Under the pieces are notes generated by a model that did not search any database, was not told the origin of the DNA, and worked only from the letters and a program-made list of their open reading frames with translations. The position numbers and the translations under genes were made by a program. From Streptacidiphilus albus JL83 (lineage in GTDB: Bacteria > Actinomycetota > Actinomycetes > Streptomycetales > Streptomycetaceae), in the NCBI RefSeq assembly GCF_000744705.1, contig NZ_JQML01000001.1, forward strand, positions 2,294,001 to 2,358,000: a stretch of 64,000 bases of DNA, written 5' to 3'. Within the stretch, counting starts at the first letter, position 1. Each line of letters opens with the position of its first letter. Shown here piece by piece: positions 43,875 through 53,031 of this stretch.

Positions 43875-45389
43875 TCAGCCGACGTCGGCCCAGTTCAGCG
43901 TGCGCTCGACGGCCCGCTTCCAGTCGGCGTAGCCAGCCTCGCGGGTGGCCCGGTCCCACTGCGGGTCCCAGCGCCGGTCCTGCTTCCAGTTGGCCTTGAG
44001 CTCCTCGGTGTCGCGCCAGAAGCCCACCGCGAGACCGGCCGCGTAGGCGGCGCCCAGGGCCGTGGTCTCGGCGACCACCGGCCGGATCACCGGCACGCCC
44101 AGCACATCGGCCTGGGTCTGCATGCAGAGGCTGTTGGCGGTCACCCCGCCGTCGACCTTGAGCACCGCCAGCTCCACCCCGGAGTCCTTGGTCATCGCCT
44201 CCACCACGTCCCGGCTCTGGTAGCAGATCGCCTCCAGGGTGGCCCGGGCGATGTGGGAGTCGGTGTGGAAGCGCGAGAGGCCGACGATCGCCCCGCGGGC
44301 GTCGGAACGCCAGTAGGGCGCGAACAGCCCGGAGAAGGCCGGCACGAAGTAGACCCCGTCCGAGCCGTCGACCCGGCGGGCCAGCACCTCGCTCTCGGCG
44401 GCGTTGCTGATGATGTGCAGCTGGTCGCGCAGCCACTGCACGGCGGAGCCGGTCACCGCGATCGAGCCCTCCAGCGCGTAGACCGGGGCCTCGCCCGCGA
44501 ACTGGTAGGCGACGGTGGTCAGCAGGCCGTGCTTCGAGTGCACCAGCTCCTGGCCGGTGTTGAGCAGCATGAAGTTGCCGGTGCCGTAGGTGTTCTTGGC
44601 CTCGCCCGGGGAGAAGCAGACCTGGCCCACCGTGGCGGCGTGCTGGTCGCCGAGGATGCCGCTGATCGGGATGCCCGCCAGCGGGCTGGCCTCCGGCGAC
44701 ACCCCGTACCCCTCGGGGGCGTTGGACGGCCGGATGGTCGGCAGCATGGCGCGGGGGATGCCGAAGAAGGACAGCAGCTCGTCGTCCCAGTCGAGGGTGC
44801 GCAGGTCCATCAGCATGGTGCGGGAGGCGTTGGTGACGTCGGTGACATGGACGCCGCCGCGGACTCCGCCGGTGAGGTTCCACAGCACCCAGGTGTCGAC
44901 CGTGCCGAAGATCGCCTCGCCCCGCTCGGCGTCCCGGCGCGCCCCGTCGACGTTCTCCAGGATCCACTGGATCTTGCCTCCGGCGAAGTAGGTCGCCGGC
45001 GGCAGCCCTGCCCTGGCCCGGATGATGTCGCCCTTGCCCTCGCGTTCCAGCGCGCTGGCGATCCGGTCGGTACGGGTGTCCTGCCAGACGATCGCGTTGC
45101 CGTACGGGCGGCCGGTGCGCCGGTTCCACACCACCGTGGTCTCACGCTGGTTGGTGATGCCCAGCGCGGCGATGTCGGACGGGGCCAGGTGGGAGCGGTT
45201 CAGCCCGGTGGCGATGACCGACCGGGTGCGCTCCCAGATCTCGACCGGATTGTGCTCCACCCAGCCCGCGCGCGGCAGGATCTGCTCGTGCTCCATCTGT
45301 TCCCGGGCGACCTCGTTCCCGCCGTGATCGAAGATCATGAAGCGGGTGCTGGTGGTGCCCTGGTCTATCGCGGCAACGTAGTCCGCCAT
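43875..45389 (-). CDS. glpK: Glycerol kinase
   Basis: The 504-residue FGGY kinase shows [50 protein letters not shown] and VWQDTRTD, then [29 protein letters not shown] and the FGGY-type [16 protein letters not shown]. It makes sn-glycerol 3-phosphate. It is last in the glpD-glpF-glpK order, 46 nt after glpF. Confidence 0.97.
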   Translation of the reverse strand: MADYVAAIDQGTTSTRFMIFDHGGNEVAREQMEHEQILPRAGWVEHNPVEIWERTRSVIATGLNRSHLAPSDIAALGITNQRETTVVWNRRTGRPYGNAIVWQDTRTDRIASALEREGKGDIIRARAGLPPATYFAGGKIQWILENVDGARRDAERGEAIFGTVDTWVLWNLTGGVRGGVHVTDVTNASRTMLMDLRTLDWDDELLSFFGIPRAMLPTIRPSNAPEGYGVSPEASPLAGIPISGILGDQHAATVGQVCFSPGEAKNTYGTGNFMLLNTGQELVHSKHGLLTTVAYQFAGEAPVYALEGSIAVTGSAVQWLRDQLHIISNAAESEVLARRVDGSDGVYFVPAFSGLFAPYWRSDARGAIVGLSRFHTDSHIARATLEAICYQSRDVVEAMTKDSGVELAVLKVDGGVTANSLCMQTQADVLGVPVIRPVVAETTALGAAYAAGLAVGFWRDTEELKANWKQDRRWDPQWDRATREAGYADWKRAVERTLNWADVG

Positions 45390-45435
45390 GGCGGCTGTCC
45401 TCCACAGGTGATGTCGGTCGTCAGGGGTTCGGAGG

Positions 45436-46266
45436 TCACTCGTCGTCCTCGGTGAGGACGCGTCCGGCCTGCACCTCCTGGGTGGGCAGGAACCGGGCGA
45501 CCAGGAACTGGTAGATCGCGGCGCCCACCGGGCCGCCGATCAGCGGGCCGACGATGGGGACCCAGAAGTAGAGGTCGCCGTACTGGTCCCGCCAGGCGTG
45601 CCGGTAGCCGGTGAGGTAACTCGCCAGCCGGGGGCCGAAGTCGCGGGCGGGGTTGATCGCGTAGCCGGCGTCCGCGCCGAAGGCCATGCCGATGGCCACC
45701 ACCAGCAGTCCGGTGATCAGGGCGCCCATGTTCGCCTTGGGGGCGGTGTTCCTGATGTCGGTCAGCGCCATGATGACCAGGACCAGGATCGCCGTCCCGA
45801 TGATCTGGTCGCGCAGCGCGCCCCACTCGCTCACCGGGAAGGTGCCGTTGCCCGGCAGGGTGGCGAAGATGGTCTGGGTCTTGATGGTGTGTCCGGGGTC
45901 GGCCTTGGCCAGGATCTCGGTGTAGTTCCAGCGGACCAGCAGCGCGGCGACGAAGGCCCCCGCGGTCTGCGCCAGGGCGTAGGGCAGCACCTTCGACCAG
46001 GAGAAGCCGCGGAAGATCGCGAGCGAGAGGGTGACCGCCGGGTTGAGGTGCGCACCGGAGACCCTGGCGGCCACGTAGACCCCGAGCATCACGCCGAAGC
46101 CCCAGGCCCAGGCGATGCTGTCGTGGTTGCCGAGATCGGCGGCGACGACCTGGGCGACGACGCCCACGCCGAAGAGGATGAGGATCATGGTGCCGACGAA
46201 CTCGGAGAGCAGTTCGCCGAGGAGTTGGCGCGAGGCGCCGGGTACCGGCAGGGTGGCCGAGGCCAT
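45436..46266 (-). CDS. glpF: Glycerol facilitator (MIP/aquaglyceroporin)
   Basis: The 276-residue channel has six membrane helices and both NPA boxes: [17 protein letters not shown] and [13 protein letters not shown]. The Asp after the second NPAR is the glycerol-facilitator signature rather than the water-specific form. It lies between glpD and glpK on the same strand. The 66 nt separating it from glpD contain imperfect GCGCGAG-CTCAGTGC repeats that run into the glpF upstream region. Confidence 0.95.
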   Translation of the reverse strand: MASATLPVPGASRQLLGELLSEFVGTMILILFGVGVVAQVVAADLGNHDSIAWAWGFGVMLGVYVAARVSGAHLNPAVTLSLAIFRGFSWSKVLPYALAQTAGAFVAALLVRWNYTEILAKADPGHTIKTQTIFATLPGNGTFPVSEWGALRDQIIGTAILVLVIMALTDIRNTAPKANMGALITGLLVVAIGMAFGADAGYAINPARDFGPRLASYLTGYRHAWRDQYGDLYFWVPIVGPLIGGPVGAAIYQFLVARFLPTQEVQAGRVLTEDDE

Positions 46267-46332
46267 GGTGGGAGTCCCTTCTCGGGGCGGCGGGAGTCTC
46301 GGGGCGGCGCGAGCCTCAGTGCGGCGCGAGTC

Positions 46333-48048
46333 TCAGTGCAGCGGGAGGATGTCGGGGGCGCCGAGCCTGGCCGCGTCCGCGGTCTGGTCGTCCGGCTGCT
46401 GCTGCGCCTCGCGCTCGGCCTCGACGCGCTTGCGGTAGTGCTCGACCTCGTCCCGGATCTGGTCCTCGTTCCAGCCCAGCGGCCCGGCCATCAGCCGCGC
46501 CGCCTTGTCCGCCGCCGCGAGGCCGCGGTCCCAGGACTCGATCGAGGCCCGGGTCCGCCGGGTGAGCACGTCGTCCAGGTGCCGCGCGCCCTCGTGGGTG
46601 GCCGCGTAGACCACCTCGGCCTCCAGGTAGTCGTCCGCCCCGGCCAGCGGCGTGCCCAGGGAGGGGTCCGCCCGCACCAGGTCGAGCACCTCGTCGACCA
46701 GCGAGCCGTACCGGTTGAGCAGGTGCTCGATCCGGGCGACGTGCAGCCCGGCCTCCCGCGCCAGGCTCTGCCGGCGGTTCCACAGCGCGCGGTAGCCGTC
46801 CGCGCCGGCCAGCGGCACGGACTCGGTCACCGAGGGCGCGGCCGCTCCCCCGTCCAGGGTGCGGACCGCCTCGTCGACGGCGTCCTTGGCCATCACCCGG
46901 TAGGTGGTGTACTTGCCGCCGGCCACCACCACCAGCCCGGGCACCGGGTGGCCGACCAGGTGCTCCCGCGAGAGCTTGCTGGTCTCGGCGGCGTCCCCGG
47001 ACAGCAGCGGCCGCAGCCCGGCGTACACGCCCTCGACGTCGTCCCGGGTGAGCGGCGTCGACAGCACCGCGTTCACGTGCTGGAGCAGGTAGTCGATGTC
47101 CCGCGAGCTGACCGCCGGGTGCTGCTTGTCCAGGTCCCAGTCGGTGTCGGTGGTGCCGATCAGCCAGTGCCGGCCCCAGGGGATGACGAACAGCACGCTC
47201 TTCTCGGTCCGCAGGATCAGTCCGGACTGGGAGTTGATCCGGTCCCTGGGCACCAGGATGTGCACGCCCTTCGAGGCCCGGACATGGAACTGGCCCCGGG
47301 TGTCGGCCATCGCCTGGGTGTCGTCGGTCCACACGCCGGTGGCGTTGATCACCTGCTTGGCGTGGACCTCGAACTTCCGCCCGGTCTCCATGTCGCAGAC
47401 CAGCGCCCCGGTCACCCGCTCGCCCTGGCGCAGGAAGCCCTCGACCCGGGTCCGGTTGGCCACCAGCGCGCCGTAGCCGGCCGCGGTCCGGGTGATCATC
47501 ATCGTGTGCCGGGCGTCGTCGACCTGCGCGTCCCAGTACTGGACCGCGCCCACCAGCGAGTCGGCCTTGAGCGCGGGCACCTCGCGCAGTGCGTGGCGCC
47601 GGCTCAGATGCCGGTGGAAGGGCAGCCCCCGGGAGTTGCCCGAGGTGAGGCCCATGGTGTCGTAGAGCAGCACGCCGGCCCCGACATAGGGGCGCTCCCA
47701 CACCCGGTGCTTGAGCGGGTAGAGGAACTTCACCGGGTGGACCAGGTGCGGCGCGAGCCGCTGGATCAGCAGGCCCCGCTCCTCCAGCGCCTCCTGCACC
47801 AGCCGGAAGTCCAGCATCTCCAGGTAGCGCAGACCGCCGTGGATCAGCTTGCTGGAGCGGCTGGAGGTGCCGCTGGCCCAGTCCCTGGCCTCGACCAGGC
47901 CCACGGTCAGTCCACGGGTCACCGCGTCCAGCGCGCACCCCGCCCCGACCACGCCTCCGCCCACCACCAGGATGTCGAGCTCGCCACCGGACTCCATGGC
48001 GTGCAGTGCGTCTTCCCGGGCCTGCGGCGAAAGGGCGACCGGCTTCAT
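46333..48048 (-). CDS. glpD: Aerobic glycerol-3-phosphate dehydrogenase
   Basis: The 571-residue flavoenzyme has the FAD motif LDILVVGGGVVGAGCALDAV, then WASGTSSRSSKLIHGGLRYL, YWDAQVDDARHTMM, and the FAD-binding GVYAGLRPLL plus PGLVVVAGGKYTTYRVMA. It oxidises glycerol 3-phosphate to dihydroxyacetone phosphate, feeding electrons to menaquinone. GAGGAG lies 7 nt before ATG 48048; in-frame ATGs at 48060 and 48084 are possible. First gene of the operon. Confidence 0.95.
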   Translation of the reverse strand: MKPVALSPQAREDALHAMESGGELDILVVGGGVVGAGCALDAVTRGLTVGLVEARDWASGTSSRSSKLIHGGLRYLEMLDFRLVQEALEERGLLIQRLAPHLVHPVKFLYPLKHRVWERPYVGAGVLLYDTMGLTSGNSRGLPFHRHLSRRHALREVPALKADSLVGAVQYWDAQVDDARHTMMITRTAAGYGALVANRTRVEGFLRQGERVTGALVCDMETGRKFEVHAKQVINATGVWTDDTQAMADTRGQFHVRASKGVHILVPRDRINSQSGLILRTEKSVLFVIPWGRHWLIGTTDTDWDLDKQHPAVSSRDIDYLLQHVNAVLSTPLTRDDVEGVYAGLRPLLSGDAAETSKLSREHLVGHPVPGLVVVAGGKYTTYRVMAKDAVDEAVRTLDGGAAAPSVTESVPLAGADGYRALWNRRQSLAREAGLHVARIEHLLNRYGSLVDEVLDLVRADPSLGTPLAGADDYLEAEVVYAATHEGARHLDDVLTRRTRASIESWDRGLAAADKAARLMAGPLGWNEDQIRDEVEHYRKRVEAEREAQQQPDDQTADAARLGAPDILPLH

Positions 48049-48092
48049 CAGCCATCTCCTCATGGTGTTTCGGACAGAATCCACGCTGCTGT

Positions 48093-48109
48093 CATTGGAA
48101 CAACCAGTG
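48093..48109 (-). promoter_or_regulatory. Candidate IclR/GylR-type operator upstream of glpD
   Basis: CATTGG-AACAA-CCAGTG is an imperfect inverted repeat (one mismatch) of the size bound by IclR-family regulators such as GylR. It lies 45 nt before the glpD start. No gylR gene is in the window, so the regulator would act in trans. Tentative. Confidence 0.35.
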
Positions 48110-48157
48110 GCCGCTGCCGCACTCGGAGCGACGCCCGTTCGGCGCAGCGGGAACGGC

Positions 48158-48206
48158 GAAGGCCGCCGTCCCGACCCCCTTCGCGGGGGGCGGGACGGCG
48201 GCCTTC
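48158..48206 (-). terminator. Strong hairpin after the TPR gene
   Basis: GAAGGCCGCCGTCCCG and CGGGACGGCGGCCTTC form a perfect 16-bp stem around a 17-nt loop, 24 nt beyond the TPR stop. It also insulates the downstream glp promoter. Confidence 0.85.
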
Positions 48207-48229
48207 GGGCAGGTCAGCGCACGGCCGTG

Positions 48230-49351
48230 TCAGTTCGACCCGGCGAGGCGGCGCAGCTCGGCCGTCTCCTCCTCGTCGGCGCCCAACTCGGCCGCCTGGT
48301 CCAGCAGGTCGGCGATGTCGGCGCGGCGGCCCCACTGGCGCAGGAACTCGGCGTAGGCGAGCAGCGCCTGGAGGTCCCCGGCCTCGATCCCGCTGCGGTA
48401 GCACTCCTCGGCCGTGCGGCGGTCCTTCCGGTCCTCGTGGATCAGCGCGAGGTTGAGCCAGGCGTTGGTCTCGCCCTCGGCGGCGGCGGCCTGGTACTCG
48501 ACCACGGCCTCGTCGAAGCGCTCGTGGTCGGCGAGGTAGAGCGCGAAGTCGAAGTGCGCGCCGGGCTCCTCCTCGGCCAGCGCCCGGCGGTACTGCGCCT
48601 CGGCGGTGGCCTGCTCCTCGCGGGTGCCGTGCTCGGCGCAGAAGTTGGCCCAGGCCAGCCTGGCCCCCTCGGTGCCGTCCGCGAGCGCGTCGTTGAGGTG
48701 GCTGCGGGCGTCCTCGATCCGGCCGAGCAGCTGCTCGGCCTCGGCCATCGGCACCAGCACCGAGCGCACCCCGGCGTCAAGACCGCGCACCAGCCAGGGC
48801 AGGGCGCGCTCGGGCTCGTCGCCCTCCAGGTGCATCCGGCCGAGGTTGCCCAGCGCCATCAGGTCGCCGCGCTCGACGGCGAGCAGCAGCACCTCCTCGG
48901 CCTCCTCGATCCGGTCGGGGTCCTCGCTGAGGAAGACGCCGAAGTCGTTCAGGGCCTCGGTGTCGCCGGTGGCGATGGCCCGGCGGTACCACTCCTCACC
49001 GCGCTCGCGGTCGCCCATCTCGTCGGCGAGCACCGCCGCCGTCCACAGCGCGACCTCGCGGCCGGCCCGGCCGGCCGCGTCCAGCGCCGCCAACGCCTCC
49101 TCGGGCTCGTCGAGTTCGAGCAGCAGCACGGCCAGCGCCTCGTAGGCGCCGGCCACGCCCCCGTCCGCGGTCTTCTGCAGGATCTCCAGCGCGGCCTCGA
49201 CGTCCTCCCAGTCCTCGACGAGGTCGAGGAGTTTGTCCGCGACCTCGTCGTGCCGGCTGTCCCACGCCCGCGCATACAACTCCAGTGCGGCTGCATGGTG
49301 TCCCTGGGCAGCCTCTTGGTCCGCGCGCTGCACGAGAACCTGGTCGAGCAT
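48230..49351 (-). CDS. Tetratricopeptide (Sel1-like) repeat protein
   Basis: The 373-residue protein is built of about ten 34-36-residue helical repeats, for example AALELYARAWDSRHDEVADK, GEEWYRRAIATGDTEALNDF, and TAEECYRSGIEAGDLQALLA. It is strongly acidic (many Glu/Asp runs), with no signal peptide or membrane helix. It is probably a cytoplasmic scaffold; partner unknown. AAGGGA precedes ATG 49351. It is divergent from an MFS exporter across 121 nt. Confidence 0.88.
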   Translation of the reverse strand: MLDQVLVQRADQEAAQGHHAAALELYARAWDSRHDEVADKLLDLVEDWEDVEAALEILQKTADGGVAGAYEALAVLLLELDEPEEALAALDAAGRAGREVALWTAAVLADEMGDRERGEEWYRRAIATGDTEALNDFGVFLSEDPDRIEEAEEVLLLAVERGDLMALGNLGRMHLEGDEPERALPWLVRGLDAGVRSVLVPMAEAEQLLGRIEDARSHLNDALADGTEGARLAWANFCAEHGTREEQATAEAQYRRALAEEEPGAHFDFALYLADHERFDEAVVEYQAAAAEGETNAWLNLALIHEDRKDRRTAEECYRSGIEAGDLQALLAYAEFLRQWGRRADIADLLDQAAELGADEEETAELRRLAGSN

Positions 49352-49472
49352 GGTGTGTCCCTTCCACGGTGGTGTCCCCCCAAGTATGGGGACTGTCCGT
49401 ACTGCGGCACCGCAGAGCACCCGGCGGCGGCCCTGTGGGAGGGTGTCGCCGTAAGGACCGTCAGAGGGGTGG

Positions 49473-51047
49473 ATGCTGATGAGTGACGGGGAGAAGCACC
49501 AGGACGGCGCCGAACTCTCGGAGCAGCCCGACGGTTCCGGCATATCCGGACCGGACGCCGCGCACCGCCGCCGACGCCTGGTCGTGGCCGCCCTGATGCT
49601 GGCGATGGCGCTGGCCGCGATGGACTCCTCCATCGTCTCGACCGCGGTGCCGCAGATCGTCGGCCGGCTCGGCGGGTTCAGCTACTTCTCCTGGATGTTC
49701 ACCGGCTATCTGCTCACGGTCACGGTCACCCTGCCCGTCTACGGCAAGCTCGCGGACTCGGTCGGGCGCAAGCCGGTGCTGCTGGTCGGCTGCGCGATCT
49801 TCCTGCTGGGCTCGCTGCTCTGCGCCTCGGCCTGGAACATGCCCAGCCTGATCCTCTTCCGGATGGTGCAGGGCCTCGGCGGCGGCGCGATCCAGGGAAC
49901 GGTGCAGACCATCGCCGCCGACCTGTTCAAGCTGAAGGAGCGGGCGAGGATCCAGGCCGCGATCTCCACCGTGTGGGCCGTCTCCGCCGTCACCGGTCCG
50001 GCCATCGGCGGGCTGCTGGCCACCTACGCCGGCTGGCGCTGGATCTTCCTGGTCAACCTGCCGATCGGGCTGCTGGCGCTGCTGCTCCTGCTCCGGCACC
50101 TGCACGAGCAGGTCGAGCGCCGGGCGGTGCGGATCGACTGGCAGGGCGCGACCGGCCTGTTCCTGGCCACCGGGGCGCTGCTGGTCGCGCTGGTCCAGGG
50201 GGGAGTGGCCTGGCCCTGGCTGTCCGCCCCCAGCCTGGCGCTGTTCGCGGCCAGCCTGCTCTCGGCAGCGGCCACGGTGCGGATCGAGCGGCGGGCCGCC
50301 GAACCGATCATCCCCTCCTGGGTGTGGCGGCGGCGGGTGATCGTCGGCGGCAACCTGGCGCTCGGCTTCCTCGGCGTGCTGATGATCGCCCCGACGGTCT
50401 TCCTGCCGATGTACGCCCAGTCCGTGCTGGGGCTGACCCCGGTCGCGGCGGGCTTCCTGCTCTCCTCGATGACGATCACCTGGCCGCTCTCGGCCGCCCT
50501 CTCCAACCGCGTCTACCAGCGCCTCGGCTTCCGCGACACCGCCGTCATCGGCGCGGCCGGCGGCACCCTGGTGCTGCTCGCCTTCACCCTGCTGCCCTAC
50601 CGGGGACCGGCCTGGGAGCCGGCCCTGGTGATGCTGGCGCTCGGCGCGGTGCTCGGGATGTTCCAGCTGCCGCTGATCGTCGGCGTCCAGTCCAGCACCA
50701 CCTGGAGCGAGCGCGGCACCGCCACCGCCTCGATCCTGTTCTGCCGTCAGGTCGGCCAGAGCGTGGGCGCGGTGCTGTTCGCCGTGGTCGCCAACTCCAC
50801 CCTCACCTCCTGGCTGCACCGGGCGCCCGGCGCCCTCCACGGTCGGCTGCCGGGCAGCCTGGACGACGTCTCCAACGCCCTGCTCGACCACGGCCGGCTG
50901 GGCCCCTCCGCCACCGGCTACCTCCAGCACGCGGTCACCGCCGCCGTGGACCACGTCTTCCTCGGCGCGGCCGGGGCGGCGGCGCTCGCCCTGGCGGTCC
51001 TGCTCACCGTCGCGCCGCGCCACTTCCCGCTTGCCGAGTCCGACTGA
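49473..51047 (+). CDS. MFS drug-efflux transporter (DHA2, 14-TM type)
   Basis: The 524-residue transporter has 14 predicted helices and DHA2 motifs: motif C-like ALAAMDSSIVSTAVPQIVG, motif A KLADSVGRKPVLLVG, and the helix-4 QGLGGGAIQGTVQTI. The inner-loop AISTVWAVSAVTGPAIGG is also typical. It probably exports a drug or secondary metabolite by proton antiport. ATG 49479 is an alternative start with better spacing from AGGGG. No regulator is directly adjacent. Confidence 0.92.
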   Translation: MLMSDGEKHQDGAELSEQPDGSGISGPDAAHRRRRLVVAALMLAMALAAMDSSIVSTAVPQIVGRLGGFSYFSWMFTGYLLTVTVTLPVYGKLADSVGRKPVLLVGCAIFLLGSLLCASAWNMPSLILFRMVQGLGGGAIQGTVQTIAADLFKLKERARIQAAISTVWAVSAVTGPAIGGLLATYAGWRWIFLVNLPIGLLALLLLLRHLHEQVERRAVRIDWQGATGLFLATGALLVALVQGGVAWPWLSAPSLALFAASLLSAAATVRIERRAAEPIIPSWVWRRRVIVGGNLALGFLGVLMIAPTVFLPMYAQSVLGLTPVAAGFLLSSMTITWPLSAALSNRVYQRLGFRDTAVIGAAGGTLVLLAFTLLPYRGPAWEPALVMLALGAVLGMFQLPLIVGVQSSTTWSERGTATASILFCRQVGQSVGAVLFAVVANSTLTSWLHRAPGALHGRLPGSLDDVSNALLDHGRLGPSATGYLQHAVTAAVDHVFLGAAGAAALALAVLLTVAPRHFPLAESD

Positions 51048-51080
51048 CCCGCGCCCCGCCGCTGTGGCATGCTCACCCCC

Positions 51081-51956
51081 ATGAACGACGCCACCACCGC
51101 CTGGACAGAGGTCGCCGACCGGGTGTTCCAACGCCGCTACCAGCCCTGCGACGTCACCGTCAGCGTGATCCTGGGCGCCGACGGGCCGGCCGTGGTCGAC
51201 ACCCGCTGCAGCCTCGCCGAGGCCCGGGAACTGCGGGAGCACCTGCGGCAGTTGACGGCGGCCCCGGTGCGCTGGGTGGTCAACACCCATGTCCACTTCG
51301 ACCATGTCTGGGGCAACGCCGAGTTCGCCGCGCCCCGGCAGACGCCGCCGGCCGAGTTCTGGGGCCACACCGCCACCGCGGCGGCGATGAACCGGGCCGC
51401 CGAGGACCCGGAGGCGGCGGCGTTCAAGGCCGAGCTGGCGAGCAGGGGGCCGGAGCAGGCCGCCGCCATGGCCGAGCTGGTGGAGATCGCCCCCGACCAC
51501 CTGGTCGTCACCGCGCACACCCTCGACCTCGGCGACCGCGCCGTCGAGCTGCGCCACTTCGGGCGCGGCCACACCGACGGCGACCTGGTGGTGCAGATCC
51601 CCGACGCGGACGCGCTGCTCACCGGGGACCTGGTCGAGCAGTCGGGGACGCCGTACTTCGGCGCGGACTCGTTCCCGCTGGACTGGGCGCCGACGCTGGA
51701 CGGCCTGCTTGCGGCCACCGGCCCGGACACGGTCTTCGTCCCCGGCCACGGCACGGCGGTGTCCACCGGCTTCGTCCGCGCCCAGCGGGACGCGATCCGG
51801 GCGGTCGCCGAGCGCTGCGCCGAGCTGCACGCGGGCGGCGTGCCGCTCGCGGAGGCGGTGGCGGCGGGCGGCTGGCCCTACGAGGCCCGGCTGCTGCACG
51901 GTGCCGTCGAGCGGGCCTACGCCCAGCTCGACGGCACCGTGCCCGCCGCAGGTTGA
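51081..51956 (+). CDS. Metallo-beta-lactamase-fold hydrolase
   Basis: The 291-residue protein has the zinc motif NTHVHFDHVWGN (HxHxDH), the later metal residues in HFGRGHTDGDLVVQIP and DALLTGDLVEQ, and the final His in VFVPGHGTAV. The overall pattern fits the SoxH/quinoprotein-relay and cyclase-type MBL group. Substrate unknown. CATGCT lies 7 nt before ATG 51081 and no ribosome-binding site is present, so a leaderless start is chosen; ATG 51069 falls inside that -10. Confidence 0.88.
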   Translation: MNDATTAWTEVADRVFQRRYQPCDVTVSVILGADGPAVVDTRCSLAEARELREHLRQLTAAPVRWVVNTHVHFDHVWGNAEFAAPRQTPPAEFWGHTATAAAMNRAAEDPEAAAFKAELASRGPEQAAAMAELVEIAPDHLVVTAHTLDLGDRAVELRHFGRGHTDGDLVVQIPDADALLTGDLVEQSGTPYFGADSFPLDWAPTLDGLLAATGPDTVFVPGHGTAVSTGFVRAQRDAIRAVAERCAELHAGGVPLAEAVAAGGWPYEARLLHGAVERAYAQLDGTVPAAG

Positions 51957-51963
51957 CGAGGCG

Positions 51964-52982
51964 TCAGCCGACGTCGATCAGCACCTTGCCGACGACGGCG
52001 CCCTCGACCGCGTCATGGGCGTCGGCGGTGCGCGCCAACGGGTAGTGGTGCCAAGGCAGTCCGGCCTCCTCGCCGCCGCGCAGCGCCCCCTCGGCGACGG
52101 CCGCGACGATCGCCGCGACCGCGTCCGCCTTGGCCTCCGCCGGGATGGTGTAGATCAGGACGCCGGACCAGGTCAGGTTACGGACCATCAGTTCCAGGAC
52201 CGGGAGCACCACTTCGTCGCCGCTGTTGGTGGCGTAGAAGGCGACGGCGCCGCCCGGCGCCAGCACCGCGACGTCCAGCGCGGCGTTGCCGGCGGTGGCG
52301 ACCTCCACCACCAGGTCCACCCCGCCGGGGACGAGCGCCCGGACGGCGGCCGCGGCGTCCTCGGCCCGGTAGTCGATGACATGGTGCGCGCCTGCGGCGG
52401 CGGCGAGCTTGGCCTTCTCCGGGCTGCTGACCGTGGTCAGCACGGTGGCCCCGGCCCAGCGGGCGAGCTGGATCGCGGCGTTGCCGACCGCCCCGGCGCC
52501 GCCGGCCACCAGGACGTGCCGGCCCGCGAGCGCCCCCGGGCCAGCCGGGCGGGGGCGCCGGGAGCCAGCGTCAGCGCCCGGTGGGCGGTCATCGCCGGGA
52601 TCCCGAGGCTCGCCCCGAGCTCGAAGGAGGCGTGCTCCGGCAGCGGCACGGCCTGGTGCTCCGGCAGCACGACGTACTCCTGCGCGGTGCCGTCGGTGCG
52701 CTGCCAGGCGGCCTCCCAGATCCACACCCGCTGCCCGAGCCGCGCCGGGTCGACCCCCGCGCCGACGGCGTCGACCACACCGGCGCCGTCCTGGTTCGGC
52801 ACCTGCTCCCCCGCGCTCCGGCCGCCGGCCCGTCCGCCGGACCGTCCCTTCCAGTCGGTCGGGTTGACCCCGGACAGCCGCACCGCGACCCGTACCTCCC
52901 CCGCTCCGGGTTCGGGTACGGGCCGCTCGACGAGCCGCAGGACATCGGAGCCACCACTCTGCGTGAACACGATTGCCTTCAT
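51964..52982 (-). pseudogene. Zinc-type quinone oxidoreductase gene with a frameshift
   Basis: The N-terminal half (from ATG 52982) reads MKAIVFTQSGGSDVLRLVER ... SGVNPTDWKGR ... LGIPAMTAHRALTLAPG in one frame. The Rossmann half, GRHVLVAGGAGAVGNAAIQL, continues in another frame to 51964. The switch occurs at the C-run 52533-52537; adding one base there would give one medium-chain quinone reductase of about 340 residues (ARLARGALAGRHVLV). It is therefore either a recent pseudogene or a homopolymer sequencing error. It lies downstream of the P450 on the same strand. Confidence 0.85.
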
Positions 52983-53031
52983 GCTCAACGACAATCCGCA
53001 CGCCCCGGCCTTCTATTCCGGCGCCACGCCG

